Shown here in pieces: positions 1 to 10,524 of a stretch of 64,000 nucleotides of DNA. The first letter of the stretch is position 1. The number at the start of each line of letters is the position of its first letter. The notes beneath the pieces were generated by a model. That model ran no database searches. It saw only the letters and a program-made list of their open reading frames with translations, and was not told the origin of the DNA. The DNA is from Melitaea cinxia (lineage: Eukaryota > Arthropoda > Insecta > Lepidoptera > Nymphalidae): contig NC_059398.1 of assembly GCF_905220565.1 (NCBI RefSeq), forward strand, positions 5,851,177 to 5,915,176, in the 5' to 3' direction. A program made the position numbers and the translations under genes.

Positions 1-243
1 GTGTGAAGCGTTTGTTTATTTATCATACAACTTTTGAGAATACAATGAGTACGTAATAATTTAGTCTACTACGTAATGTGTAAAATGAATGAAATAATAA
101 ACAAATAGGTTAAATGAACAAGCACTACTTAAAAGTAATTTATATTTTTATTATACGTATAAATATTTTCATTTTTTTTAAGTTTATATTAATAGAATTA
201 AATAAATTTGAAATGAAATGTCCGAAATGTTAATAATAATAAT
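1..243. other. AT-rich sequence, nothing recognised
   Basis: Plain AT-rich DNA with short A and T runs. I see no exon, repeat family or RNA gene in it. It leads into a broken (TA)n tract at about 256-308. Confidence 0.6.
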
Positions 244-255
244 AAAAAAATATAG

Positions 256-293
<38 letters not shown>

Positions 294-305
294 AATATAT
301 ATATA

Positions 306-423
306 TATGTGCTGTGTGGGCTACGGCACCAAAGAATTTAGCCACCCCCTCTTCCCGTGGGTGTCGTAAGAGGCGACTAAGGAATTCCAAGGTTCCACTA
401 CCACCTTGGAACTTAAGAAGCCG

Positions 424-430
<7 letters not shown>
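306..430 (+). mobile_element. RTE-tailed (Metulj-like) SINE, 5' part only
   Basis: The stretch from GCTGTGTGGGCTACGGCAC to AAGCCGACCGAT matches the first 125 bases of the complete SINE at 63539-63883. The rest of the SINE is missing and is replaced directly by a (TA)n tract. An ATG at 314 inside it opens the reading frame that runs into the LINE helicase downstream, but that ATG belongs to the SINE and is unlikely to be used. The name Metulj-like is from memory of butterfly SINEs. Confidence 0.75.

Positions 431-501
<71 letters not shown>
428..501. repeat. (TA)n microsatellite
   Basis: About 37 perfect TA units lie between the truncated SINE and the truncated LINE copy. The tract is in frame with the helicase ORF and is translated as an YI run there, which is an artefact of the open frame. 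Confidence 0.95.
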
Positions 502-510
<9 letters not shown>

Positions 511-532
511 TAGGATAATAAATAATATAGGA

Positions 533-2059
533 TTGTCCGCCAGTTTCTCAGCCTACAGCCCTAACCCCCGGCCGTTGGAGTTTCTGAGGGCTGACCATCT
601 AGGAAAACCGGTTAAGCCGAAAACTCACCGAACTAGGGCCGATAAGGGACAAGTAACCCCGCCCAGGCTAAGACCGGCATCGAACCCGCTAGACCATGCT
701 GTTAACGCAATGGTTGAATTCCTAGCCATAGTAAAAGCCAATCGAGAAGTCAACTTGGCCACATGCAAAAAGATCTTGGAGGCCCATCAGCGAGGCAGCG
801 AAGGTCTGCTAATGGTGCTGCTCGATGAGGCAGAGGCAGCCATATATAATAACGACACGTCCCAGGTTATCAAAGGACACATGTCAGGAAAATATATGGC
901 AGCCTATAGCGGCACGGGTGGTTTTGTGGGCACGGCCGAGGCTGCGGGGCGGGAAAACACGTCACCAAAATTTTTAACACCTCCGAGGGACCCGGTTTTG
1001 GTGGTTGCCAAGTGCACGAGAGTAATGCTGGATGACAGGATGCTTGAGATGGCAAAATCCATTTCAGTTGATCTTGATGTCGACGCGGGCCTCGTGGGCT
1101 GGCAATTGCCGAAGCTGGAGTGGATAAACGGGGTACCTGGGTGCGGAAAAACGACACACATAGTTAGGAACTTCGATGAGAATGTAGAAATAGTAGTTAC
1201 CACGACGGTCGAAGCTGCCAAAGATCTTAAAGAGAAACTAGCCCGCCGCTTTGGCGACAAAATCAGGTCTAGGGTACGTACTATGGCCTCCATTTTAACA
1301 AATGGGTTCAAAAAGGGCACGAAATGTAACCGTTTAACGGTGGACGAAGCCCTTATGAACCATTTTGGAGCTATAGTAATGGCGGCTCGGCTTTCGGGGG
1401 CAAGCGAAGTTGTTCTCATCGGAGATGTCAACCAGTTGCCTTATATAGACAGAGAAAATCTGTTCGAAATAAGGTACTGTAGACCTTACCTGACAATCAA
1501 CATCTCACGTGATTTGTCCTGCACATACCGGAGTCCCATGGACGTTGTATATGCCATCTGCGAGGTATATATAAACATGTACTCGTCAAATCCCACCATC
1601 CACTCCCTCAGAATGAATGGATACACTGGCGCGCCAATACCAAAACTTCAAAAGGCCACCCTATACTTGGTCTATACGCAGGAAGAGAAAAAATTCCTGA
1701 TGGACCAGGGATACGGTGCTGGAGAGGGATCGCGCGTCATGACCATTCATGAAGCACAAGGGCAAACCTACAGCGAGGTCATCATCGTCCAGACAAAGAC
1801 CGAGAGGCTACAAATCCACGATAGTGTGCCTCATGCGGTAGTAGCGTTAACAAGACACACTAACACCTGTGTCTACTACACTGACGACGGTGATGACGCA
1901 ATCGGCAGGTTCGTTAGCCGAGCGCTGGGTGCCTCGACAAAAACAATCTTGGAGCACAACCTGAAAAGAACCATCCACAAGCGTGATATGTCGTTGGCAA
2001 GGGCTCTGCTCAAGATGCTGGGATCAGGCGTGGCTCATGATATAGTAATAAGAAAGTAG
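533..2059 (+). CDS. LINE ORF2 C-terminal part: SF1 viral-type helicase (copy 1)
   Basis: An open frame of about 509 codons encodes an NTP-dependent SF1 helicase of the alphavirus-like class. Seen in order: motif I GVPGCGKTT (1130-1156), Ia around VVTTT, motif II TVDEA, motif III LIGDVNQLP, motif V TIHEAQGQT and motif VI ALTRHTNTCVYY. About 190 residues of pre-helicase sequence match the same region of copy 2, starting near the shared GQVTPPRLRPAS segment. The true start is lost with the 5' part of the element; the upstream ATG lies in a SINE. No stop or frameshift interrupts the domain although the copy diverges widely from copy 2, with differences concentrated at third codon positions in the segment compared. 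Such helicases unwind RNA in plus-strand RNA viruses; the role in a LINE is unknown. This genomic copy cannot move on its own. Confidence 0.85.
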   Translation: MSASFSAYSPNPRPLEFLRADHLGKPVKPKTHRTRADKGQVTPPRLRPASNPLDHAVNAMVEFLAIVKANREVNLATCKKILEAHQRGSEGLLMVLLDEAEAAIYNNDTSQVIKGHMSGKYMAAYSGTGGFVGTAEAAGRENTSPKFLTPPRDPVLVVAKCTRVMLDDRMLEMAKSISVDLDVDAGLVGWQLPKLEWINGVPGCGKTTHIVRNFDENVEIVVTTTVEAAKDLKEKLARRFGDKIRSRVRTMASILTNGFKKGTKCNRLTVDEALMNHFGAIVMAARLSGASEVVLIGDVNQLPYIDRENLFEIRYCRPYLTINISRDLSCTYRSPMDVVYAICEVYINMYSSNPTIHSLRMNGYTGAPIPKLQKATLYLVYTQEEKKFLMDQGYGAGEGSRVMTIHEAQGQTYSEVIIVQTKTERLQIHDSVPHAVVALTRHTNTCVYYTDDGDDAIGRFVSRALGASTKTILEHNLKRTIHKRDMSLARALLKMLGSGVAHDIVIRK

Positions 2060-2755
2060 ATATATAAATATATAAATTCTTATATCCTTTTGGTTTATCA
2101 AATAGTTACAAATAGCAGTTATTTTGCATGTTGATATATTTATTTAAATTTTAGTTAAGCTAAGTTTGATTATTAATATTATCTCAACTTTACACTTTAT
2201 ATAAATTTGATTGATGACCTTTTTAAATGAATTTTATTATTAACAAGTAGTATCTTTACTGTTAATTTTTTATGCGAAGTAATTTTAATTATACTTGCTA
2301 CACGGCATTAATATATTGTGGAATGTTGTGTACCCCGTGATGGGATACATATTAGATAATAATGTAATAGTGAATTATATATAATGTTCCATATGTATTT
2401 TGTGGATGTACCTATAAAATAAAATAAAAAAATAGATAAATAAATAGTTATGTAGTGAAATTTAAGTAAATAACAGAAATAGATAACTTATACATAGATA
2501 AACAAATAATAACTATATAAAAAATAATATATATATATATAAGAAAAAAAAAAATCCTTACTAACAGTAACATAGGTTAAGTGTACATTGTAAGTAGAAC
2601 ATAAGTGTACATATATGGTAACTAGGAAATAAGTGTACATATATGATAACTAGGCAAATAAGTGTAAATATAGACATAGATAAGAAAAATAATAATGTTA
2701 GAAATTAGAAAGCAATTATGTGTATACTTCTGCATAAACAGTATTTAGTAAGGAA

Positions 2756-2927
2756 AAAAAAAAAAAAAAAAAAAACCGTCGGCGTCGGACCACGTCCTAG
2801 TTTTACTAGGCAGTCACAGGACTGTCGATCTGTAGTATAATAAGTAGAAAAATCGCCTGTAGTATTATAATGCATGCATGATAAACAAAGGCACGGGCAT
2901 TTTGAGCCCGTGGATCAAAATTTATAA

Positions 2928-2981
<54 letters not shown>
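2756..2981 (+). other. Conserved LINE 3'-terminal module with stem-loop
   Basis: An internal poly(A) is followed by about 155 bases ending in a hairpin, CACGGGC (2892-2898) pairing with GCCCGTG (2906-2912) over a 7-base loop, then a short A/T stretch and the terminal poly(A). Copy 2 has the same order of parts, with a compensatory base change in the stem. It is a plausible recognition site for the element's own reverse transcriptase. Confidence 0.65.
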
Positions 2982-2983
<2 letters not shown>

Positions 2984-3718
2984 CGGCCGTTTGATCTCTC
3001 TGCCGCGCCGGAGCGTATTCCTCCACCCGCTTATATTTATATATGTAAGTATAAGTAAATTTACTATATTATTTATATAAGTATTTATTATAATATAATA
3101 ATAATAATAAAGCCTTTTATTTCCGAGAACCAACAAATAGTTACATAATACATGTGTTTATAAAATATCCCTTATCTCGGTGTGCCTCTTGACATAGGCC
3201 TCCTCCAGTGATTTTTCATTGAGCTCATTATAATATATGTATCTATTATATATTAAGCGGGTGGAGTGACAGCCAGTCACATAATAATAAAGACGTTTAT
3301 TCACCAAGCATAAGAAAAAACCAAAAGATTTCTTAAAGTCTAATTTAAAGAGATTTTAGAAATAATGCTGGTGAAAAGGTCGTAGACTTAGCTTATAGGC
3401 GCTTTTCAGTCCGCACCTATAAACACTATTAGATATTACAAAAAGGGCAGCTGGTTTATTTAATGTTTACTTTTGTTACTAAGCTATTCCTTGATACGAC
3501 AACGATAAAATACTCGTATTATTTCTTACATATACATAAAAATCAATCGTCGAAACATGTATTTTCGCGCATAAGAGAGACTGCTTCATTGTGGATAACT
3601 CTTTTTAAGCAACTTTTGTATGAAAAAAAAAAAAAAAAAATGGCCTTACGAAGTTTGACGGATTAAATATTGTTAATGACGTTACTATTCTAAATAAACG
3701 AGTATTTTTTTTTAGTTT
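2982..3718. other. Repeat debris, no gene seen
   Basis: Contains an inverted pair CTCCACCCGCTTATAT (about 3018) and its near-complement at 3249-3266, and stretches resembling LINE 3' ends around 3100-3210 and 3290-3430. The short open frame at 3463-3666 runs into poly-lysine from a poly(A) stretch and is not credible as a gene. Confidence 0.4.
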
Positions 3719-4325
3719 TTAACCGACTTCCAAAAAAGGAGGAGGTTCTCAATTCGACTGTATTTTTTTTTTATGTATGTTACATCAGAACTTTTGACCG
3801 GGTAGACCGATTTCGACAAATTTTGTTTTAATCAAAAGGTGGTGTGTGCCAATTGGTCCCATTTAAATTTATTTGAGATCTAACAACTACTTTTCGAGTT
3901 ATATCTAATAATGCGTTTTTACTTGACGCTTTTTTCGTCGACCTACGTTGACTACGACCGCATAACTTTCTACTGGATGTACCGATTTTGATAATTCTTT
4001 TTTTGTTGGAAAGGGGATATCCCTAGTTTGGTACCGTGATAAAGAAACCAGGATCTGATGATGGGATCCCAGAGAAATCGAGGGAAACTCTTGAAAATCC
4101 GTAATAACTTTTTACTGGGTGTACCGATTTTGATGATTTTTAATTTAATAGAAAGCTGATGTTTATCATATGGTCACATATAAATTTTATCGAGATCTGA
4201 TAACTACTTTTTGAGTAATCTTTGATAAAGCGTAGTTGCTTGACTATTTTTTCGTCGATCTACGTTTTATTACTTGTCGATGTAATTGAAGTCGGTTTTT
4301 TTTCGTTTGCGAGCAAACACAATTA
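3719..4325 (+). mobile_element. AACCGACTTC element (non-autonomous DNA transposon), full length
   Basis: The element starts TTAACCGACTTCC and ends GAAGTCGGTT, a T run, a GTTTGCGAGCAAAC hairpin and ACAATTA. Full-length relatives are at 11803-12401, 34179-34789 and 57095-57713 (reverse), with shorter variants elsewhere. There is no coding capacity. The inverted AACCGACTTC/GAAGTCGGTT arms and the A/T-rich target suggest a MITE, but the class is uncertain. Confidence 0.75.
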
Positions 4326-4589
4326 TATTGACTGAACGTACAAAGCTAAATTCAAAAGATCGGTTAATATACAAAGGTATGTCTAAGAACTGGAATCTAA
4401 GTTTTTTTTTTATTGCGATTACATTACCAAACTCGTTTCGCGTGTAAAAACAATTTTTTGCGATACTCAAACATCGCGTTTTTTATACTTTAGTAAAAAC
4501 ATTAGCACACAGATACAATACAGCTTAGTAGTTTAATAGCATTATGGGGAAATGACAGTCAAGAGACAATATATTTTTACATTAAAACT

Positions 4590-4780
4590 ATAGCTGACCC
4601 AGCAAACTTTTTTTTTGCCACATATATTATTAGCCTCCTTAATCCCCCCCCCCTTGTAATTTAGGAGTATGAAAGATAGATTTTGGCCGATTTTCAGATC
4701 TACCCGATATGGACACAAAATTTCATAAAAACCGGTCCAGCCACTTCGAAGGAGTATAGTAACTAGCGTGGTGACACGAG
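4590..4780. repeat. Interspersed repeat (pair with 39724-39930)
   Basis: From TAGCTGACCCAGCAAAC to a conserved stretch reading GGTCCAGCCACTTCGAAGGA; the same order of blocks is present at 39724-39930. The CTAGCTGACCC edge resembles the end of a Helitron-like element read in reverse. Confidence 0.55.
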
Positions 4781-6069
4781 AATTAATTAGAGATGAAAGA
4801 GTTTAACTGGAAAGAATGTAATTTAATTATATATATTATTATATTGTAAGTATCATTGAGATCTCGTTTTCTTTGTTTATATTAAATTAATTATTTGTTC
4901 TGTCACCAATATGGTTGTAACATTTTCATAAGTATTATTTATATATTTAAAAAAATATTGAATCTAGCCTAACCATAGACCTTTTTTAGGAACAGACGAC
5001 TTTGCGTGTTTGCCTAACATATTTTTTATACATCAAGGTTTATATGAAATCTGTTCATATTTTTTTGTGATTGTTATTGTATTTATTTTATTTGTCTATC
5101 TAAACTTTGAGTATGTTACAAGAGTAAGGATAACTTTACGATTAATAACATTGACAATAAATTTATATTTTATTTATACTAGCATTCCGCCCCGGCTTCG
5201 CACGGGTATTTAACAAAAATTTCAAAATATTATTTTTTTCAATTTTTTTTTTGATAATATAATATAGCCTATGTCACCCGCGGATAGTATAGCTTCTTAA
5301 CAATGAAAGAACTTTTCAAATCGGTTCAGTAGTTTCGGGGCCTATACAATACAAACAAACAAACAATCAAATCTTTGCACTTTATTGCTTATTCGCTTTT
5401 AGTCCATTTTATTCACATAAATTATGTTTGCTATTTCTTCTAACTAATATATATATATATATAAGTTTTAATATCTTTAATTAATATATGAAAATAAGTT
5501 TTAATATCTAAATATATATTATAATCTAATATTTAACTAAATATTACAATTACAAAGGGTAGGCATAACATTATTTGATTCATTTGATAACGATTTGGCG
5601 CAGTGGTCGAGTAATAATTATACTTAGCGGTCGCAGTTTGATCACGAAAATTGAAAAGTACTGCGTTCAATACACAATGGGGATCGTAGAGTGTAAAACG
5701 TTTGTTTACGTAATTTGAGAGTTATATATGTAATAAAATTGCACATTTTATTGCTTGAAGCTATATTTTTATAGTAATCAGTGATAGACTAAAAAGTTAT
5801 TATAAATGAACGTATATTTATTCCTACTTTTTTTAGTTTTTAGTTAATTTTTTTCTACTGTCGTTTTGCGTCGTAATAAAAAGTTCACACAGTATTATTA
5901 CACACAGTATATCCTATTTTCATTATTTTAACATTATCATGTATACTTATTATTATAAATTTGGTAATTTATAGTTTATCAATAACAAACCAGAAATGTT
6001 CTAAGATACTTTGAAATTTTACAAAACAATTCAGTAAGGTATTGCTGTTTTTATTTTGGCTGAACTTAC
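4781..6069. other. Intergenic AT-rich DNA with small repeat fragments
   Basis: Holds a TACTAGCATTCCGCCCCGGC repeat fragment (about 5178-5350, related to 43548-43650 and 60573-60770) and a short tRNA-like SINE head near 5592-5652 with an A-box-like TGGCGCAGTGG and a B-box-like GTTTGATCA. The next exon of the BTB-BACK gene was looked for here and not found. Confidence 0.45.
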
Positions 6070-9000
6070 GCAAGTCCATCGTCGACCATCTGTTGTACTT
6101 CAGGTTTGTTAACGATTTCCATGATCTCATTATTCTCTGGATTTCTCTTGATATCGACCAGTTTCCAGGGCGATATTAGGCCGAAACGAACACATTTCAT
6201 AACATCTACGGCGAAACGGCTTCGGACCGACCAATTTCCGTACAACCAACGCACTCCAGCCATTAAAACTTCTATTTCACTACATAAAAAAGAAACAAAT
6301 ATTTATCTTCATTTCACCTTACATCAGTGTGAATAATTTTTGATTTCAATATAGAATCGCAATTATTTATAACTATTAAGCTCAATTATAACTATTAACT
6401 CAGTGAAAGCTTTTCGCATTTGCAGGGGTCGCGAACAGAAAATAGATTATTTTCATTACAAAAATAAAAACAAATAAAAAGTAAAGGTATTAATCACTTA
6501 TTAAATATCCATATCACTTATATATATAATCACTTATTAAATATCAATTAAATGTCGAATTATCCTGAAGATCGGCGCTAAATATCTGCGCCAATAATTA
6601 TACTAGAAATTAACTCGGTTTACCAGTTATTTGGGCACTGTTTGTCTCGGTAAATGAAAGAACCTGAACCTATAAATAATTTACTTAGGTATGCTTTTGA
6701 TATTAAAAAGGAAAATTAAGTCGTAGGAAGCGTAAAAGATTTCTATTAGGTTACCTACATAAATAATATATATAAAAAGTGATATTATTAAAAAAAAAAC
6801 AAGACACCTTTAAATTAAATTAATGGATAAAGACAAAGACCCGACCTTACCTTAAGCATCCGATCCTTAGTTAAAAATTATTAGATGAAGAACAATAAAG
6901 AAAAAAATTGTTATGTAGGTAAAATATACTTTTTACCTTGTGACACATATAAAATTAGATTTCAGTAAAGTAATTATTTCTTCAAGTTCCAGTTGAAGAA
7001 AATCACTAGAAGCCACCAGTGGCAAAAAGAACCGCATTATTCGGGGCACCTAAAATTATTCTAAATAATAATAATCTAATAATTTACTTACACAACTTAT
7101 ATAAGTAAAGTAATAATTGCTTATGATTGTTTAGTTTTTTTTCTCTTTGCACTGTTCTATCTTTTATACCTCTAAAGTGGAAACTATGTTTGTTTGAATT
7201 CTGGTTTCAACTGTTTCCCAAATAAAAATTTAATCTATTTTTTTTTATTATAAACATACCATTATATCTATCACTGGTGCTATTTTTCGAAGCCTAGCTT
7301 CTCTATACGCAGCAAATGCTGTATCTTCGTTGAACAAATTTTCATTCAATATAAACGACCAGCATTGCTCTTCTAAATCTGTCTTAGATGGAAAACAAGA
7401 AATATGGATTATTAATTTACTATACGTCATCTAGCATTTTATGATAATATGACTAAATCACCTTTTATTTCTAGGTACTGAGCAGCGCACAATAACGCTA
7501 GTACGTTATCTCTTTTTATTACTTTATTGCTTTCTGTGCCACTAAATAACATCCATTCATAGATTGTTCGAAATGTTCCAGGAGAGATATTGGCCTGTGT
7601 AATAAATATTTATTTGTGACATGTACATTTATTTATAAATCACAATTTTCATTTACTAACAGATGATAAATCTATTTTACGTTGTCCGTTTCTATCGAAA
7701 TAGGATGAGTAAATCTGAAGGACTATACGATGACAGTTAAATTCATCAGCACCAATTTGAACTATCGTATCGGTATTTCTGAAAATAAAAGTAATTATTA
7801 TTTTATAGTATTTGAGGACTCTTGATGAGGATCTTCGTCAAGACTTCTTGCGAATGTTTGCATCTTACAATAATAGATAGTAGATGCTGTATTGCGCTTC
7901 ACATTTATGTACGTTAAACAGAAAAATTATGATCCATTTATTACAGCCGCACTAACCTTCATAATATATTTATTATGTATGAACATATAGCAACCGATAG
8001 GTATAACAACATCATATATCATGTAATGTGATGATGTTTAAAATATTAAAATAGAGTTTATAATTAAAATCTGAATATCAGCAAGAATATTCAGTGAAAT
8101 TGGCCTTTCTAGTCTTAGGGAGGAGGATTAAATGAGGTTTTATTGACAATTCTAATTTTATTCCAAAATATATGTTAAACTTATTTACGATAATTATTTT
8201 TTACACTAAGTAATTTAAATATTTTGTGTTGAAATGCTCACACGAAATTATGTATTCGCCGATAAAATTCTTGAAACAAATCCTGTTTTTTAGGCAGCTG
8301 TATTCGCATCCAGTCTATTGGTTCAGCTATTGCATATCCAAGACTATTAAGGTCTTTTCCTTTGTCTTCTTTTGTATTCAAGCCCTTCACTTTTGAATTT
8401 CTGCCAACTGTAGTTTTATTTTGATTATTACTTTTCATATCTCGTGTACCATATTGCAGTTGTGGTTCAGATTCATTACTCGTTTCCTGTTTATGGTCAA
8501 ATAAATTCCATTGTGATTCAAAACGATCAAAATTGTTAAATACTATTGAATATTTTAAAAATTAATACCCACTTACAAAATTTTTAGTGTCGCCAGCCGC
8601 TTTTCCTTCAAACTTTACTTTTACTTTAGCTTGTGTAGGATCAGCTAGTAGTACACCGACCGTTGAAGACTGAAATACTACCTGTAGAATTCACATTTAT
8701 TTATGTTTCGAGTTATATTTGATCAAAATTCTTGGAAACTATTATTAATCTTTTAAAATAAAATTGTAAAAATCACCTGATTTGATTGTACTTTTAGATT
8801 ACCACTAGGAGTAGCTTTAAAAGGAAATGTTGCTGTATTTTGTGTACTGAACTCATCTGTGCTGCACATACTGAATAATAAAACAAGATTGTATGTATTA
8901 TTAGTAGTAATATAACACTATATGAGTCTGTCTGATGTAATACCTTGTTGTGTCAGTACTTGATGAAGTATTAATATCTCTGTCCTGCTTGTGCATGTAG

Positions 9001-9494
9001 TCATTTGCTAGCCTTGAAGCAAAATTGTCTGGAGACATTCTAAATTTCTTTTTTGACTTTTTCCTGCAAGGTCGTTGTATTAATGTAAAGCAGTGTTGAT
9101 ATTTGTAAAGACGCACCATTTACTTACTTTCCCTTACACGACATATAATTATTTTGTAATAAATATTTTGTTGACCAATATTCTTCTAATGTATCTCCTG
9201 ACGCATCAAATGTATAATATTTTATGTTCCTTTCATTTGAGTAACAATTTTTCGCTCTTTGTAGATAGTCAAAAGCTAAAATTGTTTAATAAAAATAACA
9301 AAAATGTTGTTAATAACCAACATAAATTAATGTTAGGTGAAAATACTAACAATTGAAACTCACAAAGGTCGCTTACATTCGTGGTAAGGTCAGATAAAGA
9401 ACTGCTTTTATGGAGTTTGGGTTTTATCGTTATGTGATATCGTTCAAAGAGTATATCTTTACCGGTATCTCTTCTTTTTAATGCAGTAGAGAAT
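6070..9494 (-). CDS. BTB-BACK domain protein gene (eleven exons, both ends incomplete)
   Basis: Exons read on the minus strand: 9494-9364, 9275-9128, 9063-8944, 8870-8777, 8681-8577, 8486-8242, 7778-7661, 7594-7462, 7378-7260, 7049-6937 and 6279-6070. All junctions have AG acceptors and GT donors, and the phases agree throughout (about 511 codons). The first ~280 residues are basic, serine-rich and of unknown function. Exons at 7778 and 7594 encode a BTB fold (TIVQIGADEFNCHRIVLQ, then FRTIYEWMLFSG and ALLCAAQYLEI); the last three encode a BACK domain (CWSFILNENLF, LLKSNFICV, MAGVRWLYGNW, CVRFGLISPWKLVDIKRN). BTB-BACK proteins commonly act as Cullin-3 substrate adaptors, which is family knowledge rather than something shown here. 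The last exon stops at a strong GC|GTAAGT donor (the in-frame TAA overlaps it), so the gene continues below 6070. No initiator ATG is seen in the first exon, so an upstream exon lies beyond 9494. Confidence 0.85.
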
Positions 9495-10524
9495 CTGTAA
9501 TTTCTTTTATTATTCAATTTAATATAATAGGTTAAAGTTAAAGTAAAAACTCTTTTCTCAACTCGTTATCGGCGCGGATATTGAGCGCTGACCTATGACT
9601 TTAATTCAACGTTTTGTATAACAAATATTTTACATTTATTTATTTTTATTAATGTACTGAACGAAACTACCTATTTCAGTTTATTATTTTTGCACGATGC
9701 ACAAATCGATTGACACACTGACGGGGAGTGCTCATTATCAATATCATTACTTGTACCTATTCAAATATGCAAACAATAGCTTCAAAAACAAGGGTTCTAT
9801 TAATGGCTACACAGGCCCACAAACAAAAATTCTCCGTTCCATTGACTATTACACCCATTTAGGTTATGTATTTCGATGCACTTAATCCGAATTTGGGTAC
9901 CGTTTGGTCCCTACACCCCCTTATTAAGAGAGAATTGAAAAAAAAAACCGCTAAAAATTGCTAAAAATCGCAAAAAATCATTTGTGCTAATGAATTTGTT
10001 TTGAACTAGTACAAGTATGTTTCTTATTATTTATATTAATTTATTTAAATTAAATTACTAAAAATATATATAATTATTTATAAATGCTTATGTATTTCAA
10101 TGCGTTAATAATAATTATTCGATAAATAAGTTATAAATAAATATGTATATCTATGAATCTATGAATACAATAATCAAAGCAATATTGTGGAGGTTTAGGT
10201 ATAGCATTCTTGGGCATATATATTGATACTAAAAATTCCAATAATATAACATTTATGAGATGACATTTTGTATTTATTTACATCAAAACGTGTTCGGGAT
10301 TGTTGTATATAGTACATGTAAATATTGCCCTATTTATGGCTTAGTTGTGCGCATACGCACGTAGGTCATTGCTTAAAATTAGAAATACAAGAAAAAGACA
10401 ATTCATCATACAGTTTCGCGAATAAAACTACACAAATATGCAAGCAAATTACAAGAAACATATGACCACTAAACACTAGAGTCTTACTATGTATGTGTTT
10501 TTTGTACGTAATCATAAATAAATA
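9495..10524. other. Intergenic DNA with one repeat fragment
   Basis: The stretch 9685-9760 (GCACGATGCACAAATCGATT onward) is related to 44125-44200 (GCACGATGCGCAAAACGACC). The 62-codon frame starting at 9697 lies in this repeat and shows no protein signature. The remainder is AT-rich; the missing first exon of the BTB-BACK gene could lie here but is not recognisable. Confidence 0.4.

Larger units (their letters stand above)
520..2981 (+). mobile_element. 5'-truncated R1-like LINE, helicase-bearing (copy 1)
   Basis: This is the 3' part of the same LINE family as the element at 15275-20293. It keeps the helicase region, a long AT-rich 3' untranslated stretch (2060-2755), an internal poly(A) (about 2756-2775), a stem-loop (2892-2912) and a terminal poly(A) (about 2931-2981). 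The reverse transcriptase and RNase H parts are absent, as expected from incomplete target-primed reverse transcription. The 5' boundary is blurred by the (TA)n tract and no target-site duplication could be identified. Its 3' untranslated region before the internal poly(A) is about 700 bases against about 95 in copy 2, so the two copies are different subfamilies or one carries an insertion. Confidence 0.8.

Noticed and set aside
314..532. ATG at 314 as the start of a helicase host gene
   Set aside because: The ATG and the first ~72 codons lie in a SINE and a (TA)n tract; the homologous LINE copy shows the frame belongs to a transposon ORF2 that has lost its 5' part.
533..2059. A simple endogenous viral element (direct integration of an RNA virus)
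   Set aside because: The second copy shows the helicase fused in frame to LINE RT and RNase H, and both copies share the LINE 3' end, so it is carried by the retrotransposon.
2915..3136. 73-codon minus-strand frame rich in F and Y
   Set aside because: Made by a poly(A) tail and AT-rich sequence.
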